Assembly: GCA_905479495.1 (NCBI GenBank)
Contig: CAJQMR010000012.1
Coordinates: forward strand, 1 to 64,000
Length of the DNA: 64,000 nt
DNA from: an uncultured Anaerolineae bacterium
GTDB taxonomy: Bacteria > Chloroflexota > Anaerolineae > Promineifilales > Promineifilaceae
Direction: 5' to 3'
The notes under the pieces are model-generated. The model had not been told where the DNA came from. It searched no databases and worked only from the letters and a program-made list of their open reading frames with translations. Below are positions 27,841-35,093 of the stretch, piece after piece. The position numbers and the translations under genes were made by a program. Numbering within the stretch: position 1 is the first letter of the stretch; every line of letters starts with the position of its first letter.

Positions 27841-29370
27841 ATGAACAAGACAACTGTTTACACGAAGCTATTGTTAGTTTTGGGGCTGGCAACGGCCGTC
27901 CTCACCGCCTGCACCATCACCAACGACCCCACACCGCAAGCGCCGCTGGCTGAAGTGGCCACAGCCACGCCCTCACCGAGCAGCACCCCTACGGCGACGA
28001 TGAGTTTAGTGGAAACGGCCGTGCCAACAATGATACCGAGCCAGACAATAGCACCAACCTCAACTGAACAGCCTACGCGAACGCCAGGCCCGACTCCAAC
28101 GCGCACACCAGTTCCTTTATCTTTTGAGGGCATTTCAAATTGGTCGCTAAGCAGTTCAGGTCAGTTATTCCTGGTTCAGGCTGGCAAGTTATTAATTGAA
28201 AATCCGCAGACATCGGGTAATTTTCAAGAAATTGACGATTTTGTTGGTTTTGCAGCGTGGTCTCCTGATGGCAACAAGATAATTTACATGGTGCAACAAT
28301 TCCAAGAAAATATACAAGACTTTAAACTTTTTAATCTTGAGACCAATGAAAGCTCTTCAATAAGAAGTTTGGTCGAGAACTTTCCCGCATCACCATACCG
28401 CCCTGGTTTTCGATTCATGACCTGGAAGCCCGACAATTCAGGCATCCTTTTTCTTACTGTAAATGAAGAAATGCCATGGGAAGGAAAGTTTTTCTTGGCG
28501 GACTTTCAGACGAATGAGTTCACTTATCTGATAGAGGTCTATGAAATTAACAAAATCAACATCTTTAAAACTTTACCAGATGGGTTCTTTACTTTTGACC
28601 ATTGCGGTGCACCTTGTGAAGTTTTAAGCAAGTATGATTACGGGGGGCGTTTCCTTTGGAGGATACCATTTGCCACAATGGGGCGAGTTGTTTTTGCTGA
28701 TGATAACCAACTCGTCATCAATTATGGGTGTGCAGATGGGTGCCCTCGCGAGGATCCAATTAATAAAAGCATTCAACAGTTTGATGCAAACACAGGTGAG
28801 GCTGAAACGATTTGGCAAATCGGTGAAGATGAGTATTTTAACGGCATCGAATTTCCCGAATTGTCACCAGATGAAAAGTACCTCGGCTTTTATTTGCACA
28901 ATGATGATTTCTTCACCGTTCTAGAAATTATTGATTTTAACGGCCGTTCCTACGGCCAGCGTCTCAACAGCATCATCATGGATTGGCGGCCCGGTGGTGG
29001 CCCAGTGGTGCAGGAAAGCGTGGCTGAGGGGCAAGCCCAGCTGGTTTACTGGCCACTGGATGGAGAAGCAGTGCAGGTGTTTGTTAGTCCAACTTCATTC
29101 GTGTTTGGTGTGGGGAAATGGAGTGGTGACGGCCGTTTCTTCATCTACGGCGCCGTGGACGAGGCCGAGAACCAAAGCTACCTCTATCTCTGGCAGCCGG
29201 AAAGCGACGCACCCACCCTGCTGCATACGGCCGTAGGCACCGACGGCTTCCACAACTTCGCCTGGCTGCCAGATTCAACCTGCGTTTACTTCAATTTTGG
29301 CCAAATGGAACTGTGGAAATTCGAGGTAGAAACAGAAGCACTCACCCTGATCGCCAGTTCAGCAGAATAA
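27841..29370 (+). CDS. PD40/WD40-like beta-propeller lipoprotein, second of a tandem pair
   Basis: This 509-residue lipoprotein shares the phrases LATAVL(A/T)AC, TNDPTPQAPLAEV and SSTPTATM(A/S)LVETAVPT with its upstream neighbour, while the propeller domains have diverged strongly. Lipobox Cys is about residue 24, followed by a Thr/Pro linker to about 95. Propeller phrases include AAWSPDGNKIIY, MTWKPDNSGILFL, PELSPDEKYLGFY and VGKWSGDGRFFIY. It lies 48 bp after the first gene and is probably co-transcribed. The stretch 28030-28930 is AT-richer than its surroundings and lacks the ACGGCCGT palindrome. Confidence 0.85.
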   Translation: MNKTTVYTKLLLVLGLATAVLTACTITNDPTPQAPLAEVATATPSPSSTPTATMSLVETAVPTMIPSQTIAPTSTEQPTRTPGPTPTRTPVPLSFEGISNWSLSSSGQLFLVQAGKLLIENPQTSGNFQEIDDFVGFAAWSPDGNKIIYMVQQFQENIQDFKLFNLETNESSSIRSLVENFPASPYRPGFRFMTWKPDNSGILFLTVNEEMPWEGKFFLADFQTNEFTYLIEVYEINKINIFKTLPDGFFTFDHCGAPCEVLSKYDYGGRFLWRIPFATMGRVVFADDNQLVINYGCADGCPREDPINKSIQQFDANTGEAETIWQIGEDEYFNGIEFPELSPDEKYLGFYLHNDDFFTVLEIIDFNGRSYGQRLNSIIMDWRPGGGPVVQESVAEGQAQLVYWPLDGEAVQVFVSPTSFVFGVGKWSGDGRFFIYGAVDEAENQSYLYLWQPESDAPTLLHTAVGTDGFHNFAWLPDSTCVYFNFGQMELWKFEVETEALTLIASSAE

Positions 29371-29384
29371 ACAAGTTTCCCTAA

Positions 29385-29436
29385 ATTTCCCCGGAAACTC
29401 TAAATGAGCCAAGCCCGAGTCAGTTTCCGGGGAAAT
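29385..29436. repeat. TTTCCCCGGAAACT inverted repeat between convergent genes
   Basis: ATTTCCCCGGAAACT (29385-29399) is perfectly complementary to AGTTTCCGGGGAAAT (29422-29436). It lies between the stop codon of the second lipoprotein and the end of the convergent LysE gene, a position suited to a bidirectional terminator. A related copy is at 44585-44645. Confidence 0.8.
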
Positions 29437-29440
29437 GCTG

Positions 29441-30058
29441 CTAGAAAAAGCGCTGGGCACCGAGCCAGATTTGGTACAGGCCAAAGCCGAACAAGGCCAC
29501 GGCCGAAACCGTCCCCAAAATCCGGTTCAGGCGCGGGCTGGCCTGCCCCAACACGCCAAAGAGCACCACAAAGCTCATAAAGCCGCCAATGAGCGCGCCG
29601 TAAAACCCCAGCATAAACGCCAGGCCGTGCGACGGTGCTTGCCGCCATCCTTCCAGAAAAATAGGGCCAGCAATGGTGCTCCAAAAGAGGTAGGCGTTGG
29701 GGCTGAGCATGTTCATCAGGGCGGCTTCGCGGATGCTTTGGCGCTTTTCAGTTGTGGGGAGAGGAACGGCCGTATCCACCATCACCCGCGCCGCCCGATA
29801 CGCCCGGTACGCCAAAAACAGCAAAAAGAATCCCCCACCAAAACGCAGCGCCGAGACAAACCAATCCGGCACCTGTGTCAGCACCAGCAGCACCAGCAGC
29901 ACAATCGGCCCATCGCTCATCAACGGAGCCAGCGCCGCCACCAACGTGCTGCGTAGCCCATTTTTCAACGTCTGCGACAGCAAATACGCCTGAAACGGCC
30001 CCGGTTGTGCCGCCGCCGCACCCCCATACCCCAATCCCTGCAACAAATACAAAAACAT
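29441..30058 (-). CDS. LysE-family amino-acid/metabolite exporter
   Basis: A 205-residue membrane protein with about six hydrophobic segments. It shows the LysE/RhtB pattern GAAAAQPGPFQAYLLSQTLKNGLRSTLVAALAPLMSD near the N-terminus. LRFGGGFFLLFLAYRAYRA and FWSTIAGP follow, with a final helix LGTVSAVALFGFGLYQIWLG. The family exports amino acids such as lysine, threonine or homoserine lactone; the substrate here cannot be told. AGGA lies upstream of the ATG at 30058. It is transcribed towards the tandem lipoproteins. Confidence 0.88.
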   Translation of the reverse strand: MFLYLLQGLGYGGAAAAQPGPFQAYLLSQTLKNGLRSTLVAALAPLMSDGPIVLLVLLVLTQVPDWFVSALRFGGGFFLLFLAYRAYRAARVMVDTAVPLPTTEKRQSIREAALMNMLSPNAYLFWSTIAGPIFLEGWRQAPSHGLAFMLGFYGALIGGFMSFVVLFGVLGQASPRLNRILGTVSAVALFGFGLYQIWLGAQRFF

Positions 30059-30074
30059 GCCACGTCCTGTTAAA

Positions 30075-30138
30075 AGAGGACTGGCAGTCCTCTAAACGAC
30101 TCATGCATTCCAAGCTCACGTTGAGGACTGCCAGTCCT
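30075..30138. repeat. Two GGACTGSCAGTCC palindromes upstream of the LysE-family gene
   Basis: AGAGGACTGGCAGTCCTCT (30075-30093) and AGGACTGCCAGTCCT (30124-30138) are near-perfect palindromes, the second having C instead of G at the centre. They are 30 bp apart in the leader region of the LysE-family gene and could be operators or stem-loops. Confidence 0.7.
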
Positions 30139-30201
30139 GGTAATTTTCAAGGCAGGCAGTCTAACATAAACAACAATCCTGAGGCAAAATGTAATTTTTT
30201 G

Positions 30202-30290
30202 ACGCAAAGATGCAAAGAAAGCAAAGGAACAAAGAGAATCCAATACTTTTCCTCTTTGCCTCTTTGCCCCTTCGCGCCTTTGCGTTAAGG
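30202..30290. repeat. GCAAAG-rich inverted repeat between queA-like and LysE-family genes
   Basis: The 5' side carries GACGCAAAG, GCAAAG and GCAAAGG. The 3' side carries CTCTTTGCCTCTTTGCC and GCCTTTGCGTT in reverse orientation. Together they could form a long imperfect hairpin just beyond the stop codon of the queA-like gene. Confidence 0.6.
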
Positions 30291-30294
30291 TTTT

Positions 30295-31410
30295 TTAAGG
30301 CAGAAGCAGGTGCAGATCGCCAAACTCATGCCAGAGATAACGCTGCTGCAATGCCTGTTCGTAGGCCAGGGAAAGGTGACAGCTGTCGGCCAGGGCAGCC
30401 AGCATGGCCAGATGGGTGGCGCGGGGTTCGTGCAGCCCCGTCAACAGGCCAGCCACGGCGCGGATGCCCCGCTGCGGCGTGATGAACAGGTCGGTCCAGC
30501 CGGATCCGGCGTGCGTCACGCCATCCTCATCGGTGACGGTTTCCAGGGCGCGAATGACGGTCGTGCCCACAGCGATGACCCGCCGATTCTGCTGCCGTGC
30601 CTGGTTCACCTGCACGGCCGTTTGCCCCGGCACGCGATAATATTCTTCATAAGGCGCTTCATGATCCTCCAGGCTGGCCACGCCAGTATGCAAAATTAGC
30701 GGGGCAAACTGGATACCCTGGGCGATCAGCTGCGTCATTAACTCCGGCGTAAAGGCCCGTCCCGCCGAGGGCATTTCGGCGCTGCCTGGCTCATTGCCAA
30801 ACACCGTCTGGTAATAATCCAGCGGCCACGCTTCCGGGACGTAACTGTAGCGAATTGGGCTGCCGTGCGCCGCCAGGTAGCTGGTCAGCGGCAAGGGCAG
30901 GTGCAATGTTGCCAGCCACAGCCGGACGGGCTGGGCCGGGCAGTGGCGCAGCGCCGGATTGTGCGGCGTCAGCAGGCGGGCGGTACCGCCCGCCGGTAAC
31001 TGAAGCACCGTGCCTGCTTCACCTTCGCGAAATGGTCTGGTGGCGGTTTGGAACGGCCGTCTTAACTCTACGCTCCACAAGCCAGCCGGTAATTGGGTCG
31101 AAAGGTGCAGGCGCAGTTCGGTGCCATCGGGCAGCGTGGCAGGCAGCGCCGCATTCATCGTGCGGCTGGTGTTCAGCACCAGCAAATCGCCCGGCTGCAA
31201 ATGATTGCCAATTTGGCGAAAGTGGGTGTGCGTGATGCGATCATCCCGGTAGTGGGAGACCATCAGGCGCACCTCGTCCCGCGCCAAACCACGTGCTTCG
31301 GGCGGTTGGCTGGCTTCCAGGTTTGGCGGCAGCGCAAAATCCAGGGCGGGCAGCTGCGACATGAGGGTTGATTGGGTAGCCGATGTATTGGTTTGCAGGA
31401 GGGTCATCAT
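30295..31410 (-). CDS. queA: S-adenosylmethionine:tRNA ribosyltransferase-isomerase-like protein (QueA)
   Basis: QueA transfers the ribosyl part of SAM to 7-aminomethyl-7-deazaguanine in tRNA, making epoxyqueuosine. Family motifs are visible: the N-terminal DFALPPNLEASQPPEARGLARDEVRLMV, GDLLVLNTSRTMNAALPA, and the C-terminal PSAGRAFTPELM and HTGVASLEDHEAPYEEYYRVP. VIAVGTTVIRALETV is also present. I place the start at the ATG at 31410, which overlaps the upstream SDR stop as ATGA. This gives 371 residues, near normal for the family. Some usual residues are altered (normal: PTAGLHFT), so it may be a diverged paralogue. Confidence 0.85.
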   Translation of the reverse strand: MMTLLQTNTSATQSTLMSQLPALDFALPPNLEASQPPEARGLARDEVRLMVSHYRDDRITHTHFRQIGNHLQPGDLLVLNTSRTMNAALPATLPDGTELRLHLSTQLPAGLWSVELRRPFQTATRPFREGEAGTVLQLPAGGTARLLTPHNPALRHCPAQPVRLWLATLHLPLPLTSYLAAHGSPIRYSYVPEAWPLDYYQTVFGNEPGSAEMPSAGRAFTPELMTQLIAQGIQFAPLILHTGVASLEDHEAPYEEYYRVPGQTAVQVNQARQQNRRVIAVGTTVIRALETVTDEDGVTHAGSGWTDLFITPQRGIRAVAGLLTGLHEPRATHLAMLAALADSCHLSLAYEQALQQRYLWHEFGDLHLLLP

Positions 31411-32126
31411 GCGGCCACCTCGGCAGCTAAATTTTGGGCCTGGTAACGGCCGTTTGGCCAATCCTCATTAATGAGCGCCAACAATCCGGGTACACTCTCT
31501 TCCGGCAGCGGTCGGTCGCTGATGTCTTCACCGGGAAAGGCTTGCTGGTGCATCTGGGTGCGCATGTCACCCGGATCGACCCAGTAGACGCGCACACCGG
31601 GCAGCCGCTCCGCCAATTCCGCCGCCAAGATAGCCGAAAGCTGTTCAAAGGCCGCTTTGCTGGCCCCGTAGCCGCCCCAACCGGCGTAAGGCTCCACGCC
31701 AGCATCGCTGGTGATATTGATGATGCGGGCATCGGACTTTAACGTGTTCGCCACGGCCTGCAAGACGCCGAGCTGGGCGACCACGTTGACCCGGAACACG
31801 TTTTCCAGCACGTCCAGCGGATAATCGAGCAGGGCTGGCTGCGGGCTGGGGCCGAGCATTCCGGCATTGTTCACCAACAAATCCAGGCCGCCTGCGGCCC
31901 GGGCGGCCACAGCCAGCGCCTGCCGATGTGCTTTGTGGCTGATGTCGCCAGAAACGGCCGTAACCGTCGTCCACTGTTCCAACGTATGGTGGGCTTGCGC
32001 CAGCGCCGCCGATCCTCGGGCATTGATGATGAGCTGCCAGCCATCCTGGGCCAGCGCTGTGGCCAGAGCCAGTCCCAGCCCTCGGGATGCGCCAGTAATA
32101 AGTGCCGTTTTTGTTTGATTCGTCAT
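31407..32126 (-). CDS. Short-chain dehydrogenase/reductase
   Basis: A 239-residue Rossmann-fold oxidoreductase of the classical SDR type. The cofactor motif is TGASRGLGLALA near residues 11-22. NNAGMLG follows near 85, then a serine in IINITSDAG, and YGASKAAFEQL supplies the catalytic YxxxK. The ATG at 32126 has a GGAG site upstream; longer readings lack one. Its stop overlaps the queA-like start, so the two form an operon. The substrate is unknown. Confidence 0.9.
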   Translation of the reverse strand: MTNQTKTALITGASRGLGLALATALAQDGWQLIINARGSAALAQAHHTLEQWTTVTAVSGDISHKAHRQALAVAARAAGGLDLLVNNAGMLGPSPQPALLDYPLDVLENVFRVNVVAQLGVLQAVANTLKSDARIINITSDAGVEPYAGWGGYGASKAAFEQLSAILAAELAERLPGVRVYWVDPGDMRTQMHQQAFPGEDISDRPLPEESVPGLLALINEDWPNGRYQAQNLAAEVAA

Positions 32127-32319
32127 GGGAATTCTCCGTTTGGTAAATTTGATAAGGTGATTGTAGGCAAACGGCCGTTGCCCCACATCCGGCGGTCGTC
32201 CAGAAAAATTCCCAACAAAAAGGACAGGCCATCCGCCTGTCCTAAAGATCAGCCTAAGAGATTTGCAACAAACAATACCAGGCAAACGTAAAGCGTCCAT
32301 TCACCACAACGCCAATTAA

Positions 32320-32349
32320 TTGTACTTTTGGCCTTAAATTCGCTAGAAT
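32320..32349 (+). promoter_or_regulatory. Candidate promoter of the third AI-2E-family gene
   Basis: TTGTAC (32320-32325) and TAGAAT (32344-32349) are 18 bp apart, with the gene start 74 bp downstream of the -10 box. Confidence 0.4.
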
Positions 32350-32423
32350 CCTGTTACGTTTTTTCTTGAGCTATTTTTTATGGTAGAGGATTGTAAAATT
32401 CCTAATGATTTATCACGGATCGT

Positions 32424-33581
32424 ATGAATAAAGAGTGGAGTACAACAACACGTTATTTTGTATTTGCGCTAGTATTGGCCGGAATTATTTGGTTCATTAC
32501 GGCCGCACAGGCACTCATAAGTGCCATTGCCGTTTCAGCCCTGCTGGCTTATCTACTAAACCCCATTGTCACCCTGGTCAACGAGCGTGCCCGTGTGGCT
32601 CGTTCCCTGGTCGTCTTTTTTGTCTATTTACTCTCACTGGCAGCCATCGTCACCGTCACTATCATTTTTATCCCCGCCATTCCTGAACAAACGTCCAGCT
32701 TCCTGGCCGATATGCAGGTCATTATGACTCAGGCCCAGGAAGATTATTTCTCCGAGCCAATCACCGTTTTAAACACCGAAATTCAGCTGGATGGCCTGAT
32801 GCCAGAAGCAGATATTTCCGAACTCGTCTCCTCATTCATTCGAGCAGACATCATTGTGGAACTGGTGCAAACCAGCACCACCAATCTGGGTTGGATTTTG
32901 GTTGTTTTGGTGGCAACTTACTATTTATTACAGGATTGGGCCAGACTGCGCGACTGGTTATTTGGTTGGGCACCAGGACCGTTTGAATCCGATTTTCGCC
33001 GACTGTACGACGAAATCAAGCTGGTATGGAACCGGTATTTTCGCGGGCAGCTGCGCTTGTCGATTATTGTAGGCTTGCTAACCGGGGCTGGCTCGCTTAT
33101 TTTGGGCTTGCCGGGTGCTTTGCTCTTTGGCGTTTTCTCCGCCATTTTTGATGTTTTGCTGTCGGTGGGACCGGCCATCATCATGGGCATTGCGACTCTC
33201 GTTGCCCTGCTGGCAGGCTCCAATACCCTGGACGTCTCTAATACCTTATTTGCCGTCATCATTCTGGCATTTTATTTAGGGGTGCAGGGATTAGAAAATA
33301 TCTGGCTCCGACCACGCATTATGAGCAGCAGCGTGCGTATTCACCCGGCCATCATCTTTATTGCCATTGTGGGATCGCTTTCCTTGGCTGGGGTTTTAAC
33401 GGCACTCATTATTGTGCCGGTGCTTGGCTCTATCGCCGTGATTAGCCGTTACACTTACTTTAAGCTGTTCAAGATGGATCCATGGGCCGGCGATGCCGTA
33501 TTGGCCTCAAACATCATTGATGCAGGGGATGAAGAAACGGCCGAATCCACCACCAACACCGCCCTGAAATCCACCGACTAA
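32424..33581 (+). CDS. AI-2E family transporter, third copy
   Basis: A 385-residue polytopic membrane protein. It shows N-terminal helices (FVFALVLAGIIWFITAAQALISAIAV), a soluble insert at about 85-140, and the C-terminal family block LSVGPAIIMGIATLVALLAG, LENIWLRPRIMSSSVRIHPAIIFIAIVGS and AGVLTALIIVPVLG. It is not adjacent to the two copies near 21-23 kb and is no closer to either by eye. This stretch of the window lacks ACGGCCGT palindromes. The transported solute is unknown. Confidence 0.88.
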   Translation: MNKEWSTTTRYFVFALVLAGIIWFITAAQALISAIAVSALLAYLLNPIVTLVNERARVARSLVVFFVYLLSLAAIVTVTIIFIPAIPEQTSSFLADMQVIMTQAQEDYFSEPITVLNTEIQLDGLMPEADISELVSSFIRADIIVELVQTSTTNLGWILVVLVATYYLLQDWARLRDWLFGWAPGPFESDFRRLYDEIKLVWNRYFRGQLRLSIIVGLLTGAGSLILGLPGALLFGVFSAIFDVLLSVGPAIIMGIATLVALLAGSNTLDVSNTLFAVIILAFYLGVQGLENIWLRPRIMSSSVRIHPAIIFIAIVGSLSLAGVLTALIIVPVLGSIAVISRYTYFKLFKMDPWAGDAVLASNIIDAGDEETAESTTNTALKSTD

Positions 33582-33589
33582 TACCCAGT

Positions 33590-34354
33590 CTACAACTTCG
33601 TCAACACTTCAACGCCGGATTGGGTCACGGCGACCGTATGCTCATATTGCGCCGAAAGTGAGCCATCTTTGGTTATTACCGTCCAGCCATCCTTGAGCAA
33701 AATCCACTCATGCCGCCCCTGGTTGATCATTGGCTCGATGGTGAACGTCATGCCAGGGCGCAGTTTGGGGCCACGCCCCGATTGGCGAATATGCAGCACC
33801 GATGGCGAATCATGCAGAATGCGGCCAATCCCATGCCCGCCCCATTCACGCACCACAGAAACACCCCGGGCATCCGCTAAATCGTGAATCGCTCGGCCAA
33901 TATCGTTTAAGTAACCACCCGGTTTAACAGCCTGCACACCCACATCCAGCGCTTCTTTAGCTATCTCCAACAACCGCTCGGTGGCCGGAGCAATTTTGCC
34001 AACTGGAAACGTATAGCAAGCATCACCGCAGTACCCTTTGTATTTCAAGCCAATATCAACACCAATGATGTCCCCTTCATTTAAGACGCGGTCATCAGGC
34101 AACCCGTGGCAAATTTCGTGGTTTACCGAGGCACAAATGACGCCAGGAAATGGTGGATGGCTGCCGCCGCTGCCTTGGTATCCTTTGTACAGCGGCTCGG
34201 CACCTTGGTCAGCAATATATTTCTCCACCATCTGGTCCAACATACGAATGCTGACCCCTGGGCGAATACTTTCTTCTAATAAAGCAAAACATTCCGCCAC
34301 CATGCGACCAGAATCGCGCATACGGGAGATTGCTTTAGCATTTTTTAATCGCAT
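33590..34354 (-). CDS. map: Methionine aminopeptidase, type I
   Basis: This metalloenzyme removes the initiator methionine from nascent proteins. The 254-residue length and the motifs ISRMRDSGRMVAE, GVDIGLKYKGYCGDACYTFPVG (two metal-binding aspartates), GHGIGRILHDSP (metal-binding histidine), FTIEPMI (glutamate) and YEHTVAVT (glutamate) are all typical. The gene is convergent with the third AI-2E-family gene, with 8 bp between their stop codons. No N-terminal zinc-finger extension is present. Confidence 0.96.
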   Translation of the reverse strand: MRLKNAKAISRMRDSGRMVAECFALLEESIRPGVSIRMLDQMVEKYIADQGAEPLYKGYQGSGGSHPPFPGVICASVNHEICHGLPDDRVLNEGDIIGVDIGLKYKGYCGDACYTFPVGKIAPATERLLEIAKEALDVGVQAVKPGGYLNDIGRAIHDLADARGVSVVREWGGHGIGRILHDSPSVLHIRQSGRGPKLRPGMTFTIEPMINQGRHEWILLKDGWTVITKDGSLSAQYEHTVAVTQSGVEVLTKL

Positions 34355-34504
34355 AAAATTTCCTTAAAGGAGCTGGGACACCGATAATATCGTCGATCAC
34401 TGATTTTTTATTTTTCAGTGCACCACTGTGCCCCAGAAATCTAATTCATTTATTTAGGAATAACTCGATAAAACGAGCATAGAGAAGCAAAGTATAACAC
34501 ACAA

Positions 34505-34535
34505 GAAAAAGAGCCTGCCACTCTATGGCAAGCTC
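34505..34535 (-). terminator. Rho-independent terminator after the DUF-like membrane gene
   Basis: On the minus strand GAGCTTGCCA and TGGCAGGCTC form a stem with one mismatch around TAGAG, followed by TTTTTC. It lies 35 bp past the stop codon of the membrane-protein gene ending at 34570. Confidence 0.8.
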
Positions 34536-34569
34536 TCCAACACAACGTTTATACGCTGTCTGTAAAGAT

Positions 34570-34995
34570 TTATTGGCGCAGGCGGCGCAACCCAATGAAT
34601 TGCAAGATAGCAAAAGTAAACACAGCTTCTGCCTGCAGGGCTACAAACCAGCGGCCAGCCACGCTAAATGAATCCCAGGCCAGCACCAACAGCAGATAGC
34701 TGCCAATCACCCAGGTAATGTCCATCACGGTGATGATGCCTGCCTGGCGGGGCGCAATCTCTGGCTGAGCGGCCATCCGGTAGAGGCCATAGCCAAATGG
34801 CAGCAAGCTTACCCCTACAGCAAAAACGATAGCGGCAGGAATGTCGGCACCCAATAAACGAGCAATGGGGCCAGCCGCCACGATAAACGCCAAGCCAATC
34901 AACAATGAAAAGAGCGCATTGCTTTGCAAGGCACGGCGTAAAAAGGTGAACTTCGCCTGTTGAACTTGATGGGTAGAAATTGTTTGTGTTTGCAT
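34570..34995 (-). CDS. Small four-helix membrane protein, unknown function
   Basis: The 141-residue protein has four predicted membrane helices (about 24-45, 50-70, 84-104 and 110-135) and short polar ends. It resembles no family I can name firmly; SPW-repeat or DoxX-like small membrane proteins have similar organisation. The ATG at 34995 is chosen because a perfect GGAGG lies 6-7 nt upstream. That site is paired in a hairpin (35002-35028), and three TTTGGCAC direct repeats lie further upstream, so the gene seems to be regulated at two levels. It ends in its own terminator. Confidence 0.75.
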   Translation of the reverse strand: MQTQTISTHQVQQAKFTFLRRALQSNALFSLLIGLAFIVAAGPIARLLGADIPAAIVFAVGVSLLPFGYGLYRMAAQPEIAPRQAGIITVMDITWVIGSYLLLVLAWDSFSVAGRWFVALQAEAVFTFAILQFIGLRRLRQ

Positions 34996-35001
34996 TTGGT
35001 A

Positions 35002-35028
35002 CCTCCATTTGATAACGGTTGATGGAGG
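35002..35028 (-). promoter_or_regulatory. Hairpin that sequesters the ribosome binding site
   Basis: On the minus-strand transcript, CCTCCAT (35028-35022) pairs perfectly with ATGGAGG (35008-35002), and the latter contains the ribosome binding site of the gene starting at 34995. The 13-nt loop lies between. Such a structure would lower translation until melted or bound. Confidence 0.6.
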
Positions 35029-35047
35029 CAATTTACTGCTTTTGCTG

Positions 35048-35087
35048 GTGCCAAGTCTATGAAAAGTAGTGCCAAACGGTGCCAAAT
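35048..35087 (-). promoter_or_regulatory. Three TTTGGCAC-type direct repeats
   Basis: On the minus strand, (A/T/C)TTGGCAC occurs three times, with GTGCCAA starting at 35048, 35069 and 35079 on the plus strand. The spacings of 21 and 10 bp correspond to two and one helical turns, as expected for cooperative operator sites. Confidence 0.5.
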
Positions 35088-35093
35088 GGGGGA

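Noticed and set aside
35048..35087. Sigma-54 promoter from the TGGCAC words
   Set aside because: The TGGCAC words have no TTGC(A/T) at the required spacing. Three phased copies fit an operator better.
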